A DNA stretch of 5,514 bases from Actinomycetes bacterium (GTDB taxonomy: Bacteria; Actinomycetota; Acidimicrobiia; Acidimicrobiales; Microtrichaceae): NCBI GenBank assembly GCA_023389745.1, contig JAEWED010000117.1, forward strand, positions 1 to 5,514. The letters are read 5' to 3'. Shown here piece after piece: positions 1-4,723 of the stretch; position 1 is the first letter of the stretch; the number at the start of each line of letters is the position of its first letter. Both the position numbers and the translations under genes were made by a program. The notes beneath the pieces are model-generated. The model was not told where the DNA came from. It worked only from the letters and a program-made list of their open reading frames with translations, and made no database searches.

Positions 1-120
1 CGAGGCCGCGTCGAGCGCGACGCCGGCACCGGTGATGCCGCCACCGACGACCACGACGTCGTAGGTCTCGGAGCGGAGGGCGTCGAGCGAGCTGGATCGG
101 ACGAACGGGCGTGGGGTCAC
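1..120 (-). CDS. glpD: FAD-dependent glycerol-3-phosphate dehydrogenase, N-terminal fragment
   Basis: Only the first 40 codons are inside the window; the gene continues past the left edge on the minus strand. The reading begins at a GTG (120-118) and gives a short polar leader, then a beta strand with the dinucleotide-binding fingerprint YDVVVVGGGITGAGVALDAA at residues 20-39, with the glycine pattern G26-x-G28-x-x-G31. This wording, especially GGGITGAGVALDAA, is typical of aerobic GlpD, a membrane-associated flavoprotein that oxidises sn-glycerol-3-phosphate to dihydroxyacetone phosphate and passes electrons to quinone. In-frame TGA lies upstream at 156-154, and between it and the GTG there is no ATG, GTG or TTG, so the start is well fixed. 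No Shine-Dalgarno is visible; a -10-like box 8 nt upstream suggests a leaderless message. The gene is divergent from the whiB-family gene. Another FAD-dependent oxidoreductase remains possible because so little of the protein is seen. Confidence 0.8.
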   Translation of the reverse strand, partial: MTPRPFVRSSSLDALRSETYDVVVVGGGITGAGVALDAAS

Positions 121-128
121 GGGCGTCG

Positions 129-157
129 AGCCTACGTGTCGTGTGTCCAGCGGTCAT
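129..157 (-). promoter_or_regulatory. Candidate promoter of the glpD-like gene
   Basis: Read on the minus strand, ATGACC (157-152) and TAGGCT (134-129) are separated by 17 nt. They keep the TGAC core of the -35 box and the TAnnnT pattern of the -10 box. Eight nt lie between the -10 box and the GTG start, which would put transcription initiation at or next to the start codon. This is pattern matching only; no transcript evidence is available. Confidence 0.4.
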
Positions 158-187
158 GTGCGGGCCCAGGTCGTCATCGCCGATCTT

Positions 188-197
188 CCGGTACCGG
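188..197. promoter_or_regulatory. Perfect 10-bp palindrome CCGGTACCGG (candidate operator 1)
   Basis: CCGGTACCGG is perfectly self-complementary and lies in the divergent region between the glpD-like and whiB genes, upstream of both candidate promoters. Its centre is 25 bp from that of the palindrome at 213-222, and both share a GTAC core. A binding protein is not identifiable from sequence. Confidence 0.3.
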
Positions 198-212
198 CCG
201 TTCCGTTCACCA

Positions 213-222
213 GCCGTACGGC
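213..222. promoter_or_regulatory. Perfect 10-bp palindrome GCCGTACGGC (candidate operator 2)
   Basis: This is the second of three perfect 10-bp palindromes in the 182-nt divergent region. It has the same GTAC centre as the one at 188-197 but different flanking arms, so the two are not copies of a single exact site. A regulatory role is inferred from position and symmetry only. Confidence 0.3.
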
Positions 223-264
223 CTCGACCACGGAGAGTGGCGATTCGTGCAACTTGTATCTCAC

Positions 265-294
265 TTGGACATGTCCGACGGGCGCAGGCAGAAT
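265..294 (+). promoter_or_regulatory. Candidate whiB promoter, with palindrome GGACATGTCC over the -35 box
   Basis: TTGGAC (265-270) and CAGAAT (289-294) form a plausible -35/-10 pair with an 18-nt spacer. Eight nt separate the -10 box from the ATG at 303, so the message would be leaderless or nearly so, which fits the absence of a convincing ribosome binding site. The perfect palindrome GGACATGTCC (267-276) overlaps the -35 box, a position where a bound dimer would interfere with or contact RNA polymerase. Autoregulation by the WhiB-family product is conceivable but untested. Confidence 0.4.
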
Positions 295-302
295 CGGGCG
301 AC

Positions 303-602
303 ATGGACCGCGATTGGGTGACCCGCTCGGCCTGCAAGGGCCTGGATCCCACGATCTTCTATCCGGCCACCGATGAAGAGGCCGACGAGGCCAAGGCGGT
401 CTGCGCCGAGTGCCCCGTCCAGGCCGACTGCCTGGAGCACGCGATCGGGCATCGCGAGCACAACGGCGTCTGGGGCGGCGCCACCGAGCGTGAGCGCCAG
501 CGGATCATCCGTCGCCGACGTCGGCTGCGTTCCATGGGCGCCTCGGGCGATGCTGTCAACGGCCGCGGGGCCGAGGTCGTCTCGGGCGCAGGGGCACGCT
601 GA
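303..602 (+). CDS. WhiB-family iron-sulfur transcriptional regulator
   Basis: A 99-residue protein with all hallmarks of the Wbl family. Four cysteines at 11, 34, 37 and 43 follow the C-x22-C-x2-C-x5-C pattern that ligates a [4Fe-4S] cluster. The GVWGG turn is at 55-59, followed by a strongly basic segment at 63-76 (RERQRIIRRRRRLR) of the kind used for DNA contact. Wbl proteins are small cluster-bearing regulators, several of which act by binding the sigma-A region 4; they respond to redox or nitric oxide, or control cell division and development. The ATG at 303 is chosen because the protein then begins 10 residues before the first cysteine, as usual in the family; the longer in-frame extension to 111 looks non-coding. 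The tail after residue 77 is Gly/Ala-rich and probably disordered. The subclass (WhiB1 to WhiB7) cannot be assigned by eye. It is divergent from the glpD-like gene and lies 67 nt upstream of trpD. Confidence 0.93.
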   Translation: MDRDWVTRSACKGLDPTIFYPATDEEADEAKAVCAECPVQADCLEHAIGHREHNGVWGGATERERQRIIRRRRRLRSMGASGDAVNGRGAEVVSGAGAR

Positions 603-620
603 GCGGACGGCGTCCGAGCT

Positions 621-648
621 GCACCGGACCCTCCGTCGGGTCCGGCGC
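621..648 (+). terminator. GC-rich stem-loop between whiB and trpD
   Basis: CCGGACCC (624-631) and GGGTCCGG (638-645) form a perfect 8-bp stem with a 6-nt loop, extended by two more pairs (621-622 with 647-648) after one mismatch. There is no T-run after it, so it would be a U-less actinobacterial-type terminator, or a structural element in a whiB-trpD transcript. It ends 8 nt before the trpD Shine-Dalgarno. A smaller hairpin precedes it (604-608 with 612-616), and the CGGAC/GTCCG arms of the two could exchange partners. Confidence 0.45.
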
Positions 649-656
649 ACCGATCT

Positions 657-662
657 GGAGGG
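657..662 (+). promoter_or_regulatory. Shine-Dalgarno sequence of trpD
   Basis: GGAGGG precedes the ATG at 670 with about 8 nt between the GGAGG core and the start. This decides the trpD start, since the open frame extends much further upstream through the whiB gene. Confidence 0.8.
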
Positions 663-669
663 AACGGAC

Positions 670-1740
670 ATGGGTGCATTCGCCGAGATCGGGGCATGGC
701 CCGGCCTGTTGCGTGAGCTGACCGCCGGACGCGACGTCTCGGCCGCGGTGACGCGCACGGCGCTCGAACACGTGCTGACGGGCGAGGCCACCTCGGCGCA
801 GGTGGCGGCGTTCATCGTCGCGCTGCGGATGAAGGGCGAGACCGCCGAAGAGGTCCAGGGCATGGTCACCGCCATGCTCGAGGTCGCGGCACCCCTCGAG
901 CTGCCCGATCCGACCGCGACGATCGACCTGGTCGGCATGGGCGGCTCGTCCACGCTCAAGGGGCGAGCGTTCAACGTGTCGACCATGGCCTCGATCGTGG
1001 CGGCGGGCGCCGGCGCCACCGTCTGCAAGCACGGCAACCGCAAGGCGTCGTCCGCCTCGGGGTCGACCGACCTGCTCGAAGCGCTCGGCGTCGAGGTCGA
1101 GCTCGACGGCGACGGCGTCGCGGCGTGTGTGCGAGAAGCCGGCGTCGGGTTCGCGTTCGCCCGCATGTTCCACCCGTCGATGCGCTACGCGGCACCGGTC
1201 CGGGCGGAGCTCGGCATCCCGACGGTGTTCAACGTGCTCGGGCCGCTCTCGCACCCCGGTCACGTGACCCGGCAGGTGCTCGGCGTCTCGGACCCGCGAC
1301 TCATGGACCTGGTGCCCGACGTGCTCGCACGGCGCGGCATGGACCATGCCTGGGTCGTGCACGGCACCGACGGGCTCGACGAGCTGACGACCACCGGCGC
1401 GACCGAGGTGGTCGAGGTCCGTGGGGGAGTGGTGCACAGCTTCCGGGTCGTGCCCGAGGACGTCGGCCTGGCCCGGGTCTCGGTCGAGGACATCGCCGTG
1501 GGCGGCCCCGCCGAGAACGCAGCCGCGGCCGAGTCCGTGCTCGCCGGAGAGCCCGGTCCGATCCGCGACATGGTCGTGCTGAACGCCGCCGCGGGCCTGG
1601 TCGTGGCGGGTCTCGCCGACGACCTGGCCGCCGGCGTCGAGTCCGCCGGCGCGGCGATCGACTCGGGGAGGGCCGCCTCGGTGCTCGCCGAGCTCGTCGC
1701 GGTCAGCCGGGCGGCGCTGCGAGCCGACACCGACGGCTGA
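670..1740 (+). CDS. trpD: Anthranilate phosphoribosyltransferase with an atypical PRPP loop
   Basis: A 356-residue protein, near the usual AnPRT length. AnPRT transfers phosphoribose from PRPP to anthranilate in cytosolic tryptophan synthesis. The N-terminal helical domain (about 10-75) contains GEATSAQVAAFIVALRMKGET at 38-58. Further family motifs are KHGNR at 120-124, the segment FHPSMRYAAPVRAELGIPTVFN at 167-188 (R178 matches the arginine that contacts anthranilate), GLDEL at 235-239 (Asp-Glu pair for the second magnesium), and RDMVVLNAAAGLVVAG near the end. Odd points: the normally near-invariant GTGGD loop reads GMGGSSTLKGRAFN at 89-102, lacking the aspartate and carrying about three extra residues; GPLxNP reads GPLSHP at 191-196; and GSAD reads GSTD. 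It may be a lineage variant or a paralogue of altered activity. No trpE, trpG or trpC is in the window, so pathway context is absent. A strong Shine-Dalgarno supports the start. Confidence 0.88.
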   Translation: MGAFAEIGAWPGLLRELTAGRDVSAAVTRTALEHVLTGEATSAQVAAFIVALRMKGETAEEVQGMVTAMLEVAAPLELPDPTATIDLVGMGGSSTLKGRAFNVSTMASIVAAGAGATVCKHGNRKASSASGSTDLLEALGVEVELDGDGVAACVREAGVGFAFARMFHPSMRYAAPVRAELGIPTVFNVLGPLSHPGHVTRQVLGVSDPRLMDLVPDVLARRGMDHAWVVHGTDGLDELTTTGATEVVEVRGGVVHSFRVVPEDVGLARVSVEDIAVGGPAENAAAAESVLAGEPGPIRDMVVLNAAAGLVVAGLADDLAAGVESAGAAIDSGRAASVLAELVAVSRAALRADTDG

Positions 1741-1745
1741 GCGGC

Positions 1746-1797
1746 CTGGGGCGTCGGAGAGAGCTGGGACGTCGGAGAGGGCTGGGGCGGGCGGGAG
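1746..1797 (+). repeat. 18-bp tandem repeat, two full copies and a partial third
   Basis: Units at 1746-1763 and 1764-1781 differ at two positions (CTGGGGCGTCGGAGAGAG and CTGGGACGTCGGAGAGGG). A third begins CTGGGGCG at 1782 and then diverges. The array fills the spacer between trpD and the next gene and is strongly purine-biased on the plus strand. It is non-coding on the evidence here, and its close copies suggest recent duplication. Confidence 0.7.
1779..1795 (+). promoter_or_regulatory. G-quadruplex motif upstream of the operon -10 box
   Basis: GGGCTGGGGCGGGCGGG satisfies the canonical pattern of four G-runs of at least three with loops of 1-7 nt (here about 2, 1 and 1). Short loops generally favour stable folding. 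It lies on the non-template strand, ending 2 nt before the TAGACT box, in the space where a -35/spacer would be. Whether it folds in the cell is unknown. Confidence 0.5.
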
Positions 1798-1803
1798 TAG
1801 ACT
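1798..1803 (+). promoter_or_regulatory. Candidate -10 box of the downstream operon
   Basis: TAGACT fits the actinobacterial TAnnnT -10 pattern and is followed by 7 nt and then the ATG at 1811, so the transcript would start at or within a base or two of the initiator codon. No recognisable -35 box is present; the expected position is occupied by the G-rich repeat array. Confidence 0.5.
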
Positions 1804-1810
1804 GGCGGGG

Positions 1811-2077
1811 ATGGAGTCCTCACCGATCACCCGCTACCGCTGCAACGCCTGCGGCAACCTGACCCGCTTCGAGGTCACCGTCACGCGGCGCACCCGGTCG
1901 TTCCACCACTACACGATCGGCGGCGACCTCACCATCGAGGAGTCCGAAGTGCTCTCCGAGGAGATCGAACCGGTGATCTGCCGCTGGTGCGACTCCTCGG
2001 CGTCGGTCGTCGTCGTCGATGCCGACGAGCTCGCCGCCGCCGGGGCGTCCGACGACCCCGCTCCTGCGGAGGGTTGA
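1811..2077 (+). CDS. Small protein with two CxxC pairs, putative zinc ribbon (function unknown)
   Basis: An 88-residue protein. Cysteine pairs C11-x2-C14 (YRCNACGN) and C57-x2-C60 (ICRWCDS) are spaced like the two knuckles of a zinc ribbon. Between them lies a probable beta-rich stretch, FEVTVTRRTRSFHHYTIGGDLTIEESEVLSEEIEPV, which holds a basic TRRTR patch and adjacent histidines 32-33. The C-terminal 20 residues are acidic and Ala/Pro-rich, probably disordered. No transmembrane segment or signal peptide is visible. It is the first gene of the operon-like run, and its last codons contain the Shine-Dalgarno of the next gene, implying coupling. I do not recognise a named family. A role in nucleic-acid binding or as a partner of the neighbouring NYN protein would be inference from fold type and position only. 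The ATG start sits 7 nt after a -10 box. Confidence 0.85.
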   Translation: MESSPITRYRCNACGNLTRFEVTVTRRTRSFHHYTIGGDLTIEESEVLSEEIEPVICRWCDSSASVVVVDADELAAAGASDDPAPAEG

Positions 2078-3566
2078 TCACATCGACCCTTCCGACGAGT
2101 TGCTGATCGGGGCGCTGGAGCGGGCCGTGGTCACCGCCCGACGGGATGCGTCGACCGTCGACGCGCCGGCGCCGCCGACGAAGCTGCGGCCGGTCCTGCG
2201 GTTCGCGAAGCTGCCGTCGCGGGCGCTGCAGACGGTGCGGGCGGTGTTGGACAGCGACGACGAGTTCCGCGCCCGGGTCGCCGAAGGCGCCACCGAGCAC
2301 GACCTCGGGCGGGCGTCGTGGCTGTTCCTCGAACGGCCCGAGGGCTGGGACGAGGAGTTCGAGCTGCTGACCGCCGCGGCGGTCGAGGAGAGCGAGGACG
2401 ACGAGGCGAGCCGTCGAGAGGGCGTCGCGGAGCGTCGACTCGCCCAGGTCGAGTCCACGCTCGAATCGCTGCGGGTGGACCACGGGCGTTCCACCGCAGC
2501 GCTCGACGCGGCCGAATCTGCGTTGGCCGAGGAACGTGCCGGGCGTGCCCGGCTCGAAGCGGACGCAGCCGCCCTGTCGGCCCGGCTCGACGAGCTCGGC
2601 GAGGAACGAGCAGCGACGGTCAAGCACCTCAAGGCGACCGAGGCGCTCGCCACCAACCGTCTCGACGAGCTCCGAGCGCTGCGCACGAGGGTGGCCGAGC
2701 TCGAGGAGCTGCTGGCACAGCGTCCGACCGCGGACGAGCCCTCGGACGTCGCCGAGCTGCCCTTCGACCAGCAGCCGCTCGCCGACGCGTCCGGCGATGC
2801 CTCGACCGGCGATCGAGGAGCGCCGCTTGCGGCCTCCGTCGGCCCGGCCGGACCCGAACCAGCCGGACCCGAACCAGCCGGGCCCGAACCCGCAGCGGCC
2901 TCGCCGTGGGACGGGCTCGACCCCACGCAGGTCGCGGACGCCGTGGCACGCGCCGCGGCCGCGAGCGCGGCGCTCAGCGACGCACTCGCCGACGCGGCCC
3001 GTCTGCTCGTGCCGGAACCGCCGCTCGCCGTCGGTCCACCCGACGCCGACGCCGTGTCGACGGAGCCGTCCGAGGGCGGCGACGAGCCATCGGCGCCGAC
3101 GATGCGACCGCCACGCCGCTCACCGCTGCGACTGCGCGGCGGGGTGCACGACGGCACCGCCGAAGGCGTCGAGCAGCTCGCCTCGACCCCTGGTGCGATC
3201 GTGATCGTCGACGGCTACAACGTCTCGATGGAGGGCTGGCCAGCGCTGGACCGCTCCCAACAGCGCACGTCGTTGACCCGGGCACTCGGTGCGTTGCGCA
3301 ACCGGACCGGTGCCAACGTGCACGTCGTCTTCGACGGTGACGACGACGGTCGACGGCCCAGCGTCGGCGCGCCGCTCCCGGTCCGGGTGCACTTCAGCCC
3401 GGCCGACGTCGAGGCCGACGACGTGATCCTGGCGATGGTCGCCGAGCTGCCGACCGACGTGCCGGTCGTCGTGGCGAGCTCGGACCGCCGTGTCGCCGAG
3501 GGCGCACGACGCCTCGGCGCCAACGTCGTGCGGTCCGACGCGCTGCTGGCCCTGCTGCGGCGATGA
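2019..3566 (+). CDS. Coiled-coil NYN-domain protein (putative PIN-like ribonuclease)
   Basis: Coordinates give the longest ATG-started frame (515 residues), but the true start is uncertain and probably nearer 2082-2100. Domain order, numbered from 2019: an N-terminal helical region (about 22-117) with LRPVLRFAKLPSRALQTVRAVL; a long charged coiled coil (about 118-237); an Ala/Pro/Asp-rich linker containing three GPEPA repeats (278-292); and a C-terminal NYN domain (about 393-515). The NYN part resembles YacP/Rae1-type domains of the PIN-like nuclease superfamily: IVDGYN with D398, VFDGD with D439, ADDVI with D467/D468, and ASSDRRV with D489. These acidic residues are candidates for the metal site. 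Actinobacterial proteins of this layout are usually annotated as RNA-binding NYN-domain proteins; RNase activity is inferred, not demonstrated. The stop overlaps the queG start as ATGA. Confidence 0.88.
   Translation: MPTSSPPPGRPTTPLLRRVDHIDPSDELLIGALERAVVTARRDASTVDAPAPPTKLRPVLRFAKLPSRALQTVRAVLDSDDEFRARVAEGATEHDLGRASWLFLERPEGWDEEFELLTAAAVEESEDDEASRREGVAERRLAQVESTLESLRVDHGRSTAALDAAESALAEERAGRARLEADAAALSARLDELGEERAATVKHLKATEALATNRLDELRALRTRVAELEELLAQRPTADEPSDVAELPFDQQPLADASGDASTGDRGAPLAASVGPAGPEPAGPEPAGPEPAAASPWDGLDPTQVADAVARAAAASAALSDALADAARLLVPEPPLAVGPPDADAVSTEPSEGGDEPSAPTMRPPRRSPLRLRGGVHDGTAEGVEQLASTPGAIVIVDGYNVSMEGWPALDRSQQRTSLTRALGALRNRTGANVHVVFDGDDDGRRPSVGAPLPVRVHFSPADVEADDVILAMVAELPTDVPVVVASSDRRVAEGARRLGANVVRSDALLALLRR
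2068..2073 (+). promoter_or_regulatory. Strong Shine-Dalgarno of the NYN gene lacking a canonical start at normal spacing
   Basis: GGAGGG lies inside the last codons of the upstream gene. In the NYN frame, the codon at normal spacing is ATC (2082), preceded by GTT GAT CAC. The in-frame canonical starts are ATG 2019, which is upstream of the Shine-Dalgarno, TTG 2100 and GTG 2127 (the last with its own weaker GGAG at 2117-2120). The start therefore cannot be fixed with confidence. Confidence 0.6.
2850..2894 (+). repeat. 15-bp tandem repeat encoding (Gly-Pro-Glu-Pro-Ala)x3
   Basis: GGACCCGAACCAGCC occurs twice in perfect tandem (2850-2864, 2865-2879), followed by a third copy with third-position changes only (2880-2894). 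It lies in the NYN protein's linker, keeps the frame, and lengthens a Pro-rich spacer between coiled coil and nuclease-like domain. Two identical copies suggest a recent slippage duplication. Confidence 0.85.
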
Positions 3567-4723
3567 CCGCGGCGCTGCGCGATGCGGTGCTCGACCAGGG
3601 CCGCGTCGGGGGCCTGGTCGCGGTGGGCATCTGCGACGCCTCACCCTTCGACGCGGCGAGGCACGCACTCGAGACGCGGCGCGCCGAGGGCCTGTCGGCC
3701 GACATGGCCTTCACCTACCGGAACCCCGCTCGGTCGACCGACCCCGCGGCGACCATGCCCGAGGCCCGGTCGATGGTGGTGGGCGCGCTGCGCTACGGCG
3801 TCGACCCCGCGGCCCCACCCGACGATCCCAGCGCCCGGGTCGCCCGCTACGCGACCCGTGACCACTACGCCCGGCTGCGCGCCGCGCTCGACGGCATCGC
3901 CGGGGTGCTGCGAGCCGAGGGGCACCGAGCCCTGGTGCTCGCGGACGACAACGCGATGGTCGACCGCGCGGCAGCGGTCCGAGCGGGGTTGGGGTGGTAC
4001 GGCAAGAGCTCGAACGTGCTCGTCCCCGGCGAGGGCAGCTGGGTCGTGCTCGGCTCCGTGCTCACCGACGCCGACCTCGGGACGACCGGCGCCCCGATCG
4101 AGGACGGCTGTGGCACATGTCGCCGCTGCCTCGACGCCTGCCCCACGGGCGCGATCATCGCACCGGGCGTCGTCGACGCCCGTCGTTGCCTGGCCTGGCT
4201 GGTCCAGTCCGCCGAGGAGTTCCCCCGTGAGCACCGCGTGGCGCTCGGCGATCGGATCTACGGCTGCGACGACTGCCAGGAGGTCTGCCCACCGAGCCGT
4301 CGGGCCGATGTCGTGCACGAACGGGCCGGGGAGCACCACGACGCACCGGCCGAGCCGGGCAGCTGGGTCCCGGTGGAGTGGCTGCTCCGTGCCCCCGACG
4401 ACGAGCTCATGGACACTGTCGGGCGTTGGTACGTGCCCCGACGCGACCCCCGTTTCCTGCGCCGCAACGCGCTGATCGTGGCGGGCAACACGGGCGCGCC
4501 CGACGATGCATCGCTGATCCGCCACCTCGAGGAGCTGCTCGACGGACCCGACGACATGCTGGCCGGCTACGCCGCCTGGGCCGCGCTGCGACTGGGTCGT
4601 GCCGACCTGCTCGAACCCGATCGCCGTCGTGGTCGCGCACCGATCGGCGCGGAGGTCGCCGATCCGCCTCCGTCGCGTGACGTGGCGGTCGAGCGGACGT
4701 CGGGGGAGGATGGGGCGCGATGA
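3563..4723 (+). CDS. queG: Epoxyqueuosine reductase (cobalamin and Fe-S dependent)
   Basis: A 386-residue protein, close to normal QueG length. QueG reduces epoxyqueuosine to queuosine in the anticodon loop of GUN tRNAs, using cobalamin and two [4Fe-4S] clusters in the cytosol. Visible motifs are the segment LADDNAMVDRAAAVRAGLGWYGKSSN at about 126-151, which contains the region of the catalytic aspartate (D128 by my alignment); the ferredoxin-like motif C183-x2-C186-x2-C189-x3-C193-P; C209; the second cluster motif C235-x2-C238-x3-C242-P; and a C-terminal HEAT-like pair of helices (FLRRNALIVAGN, then LEELLDGPDDMLAGYAAWAALRLG). The last 25 residues are basic and acidic linker-like sequence. 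The ATG overlaps the previous stop as ATGA and has no Shine-Dalgarno of its own, which indicates translational coupling. Other queuosine genes (tgt, queA) are not in the window. The loop DDNAMVDR differs from the more common DTxPVLDR type. Confidence 0.93.
   Translation: MTAALRDAVLDQGRVGGLVAVGICDASPFDAARHALETRRAEGLSADMAFTYRNPARSTDPAATMPEARSMVVGALRYGVDPAAPPDDPSARVARYATRDHYARLRAALDGIAGVLRAEGHRALVLADDNAMVDRAAAVRAGLGWYGKSSNVLVPGEGSWVVLGSVLTDADLGTTGAPIEDGCGTCRRCLDACPTGAIIAPGVVDARRCLAWLVQSAEEFPREHRVALGDRIYGCDDCQEVCPPSRRADVVHERAGEHHDAPAEPGSWVPVEWLLRAPDDELMDTVGRWYVPRRDPRFLRRNALIVAGNTGAPDDASLIRHLEELLDGPDDMLAGYAAWAALRLGRADLLEPDRRRGRAPIGAEVADPPPSRDVAVERTSGEDGAR
4704..4710 (+). promoter_or_regulatory. 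Shine-Dalgarno of the membrane-protein gene
   Basis: GGGAGGA lies in the last codons of queG, 9 nt before the ATG at 4720. It supports that ATG, which overlaps the queG stop as ATGA. Confidence 0.75.

Noticed and set aside
111..302. N-terminal extension of the WhiB frame by 64 residues to ATG 111
   Set aside because: The extension is Arg/Ser/Pro-rich, crosses the divergent promoter region and palindromes, and would make the protein far longer than usual for the family.
603..669. Classical tryptophan attenuator with leader peptide before trpD
   Set aside because: No short open frame with tandem TGG codons is present; only hairpins are seen.
1722..1738. Stem-loop AGCCG/CGGCT across the trpD stop as a terminator
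   Set aside because: The stem is only 5 bp with a 7-nt loop, lies inside the coding end, and has no T-run.
556..1830. Minus-strand open frame of about 424 codons opposite trpD
   Set aside because: It is His/Arg/Gly/Asp-rich low-complexity sequence without motifs, lying antisense to a well-supported trpD. Such frames are common in GC-rich DNA.
2003..2020. GTC trinucleotide run in the 88-aa protein gene as a microsatellite
   Set aside because: Only about four GTC units encoding valines, unremarkable in GC-rich coding sequence.
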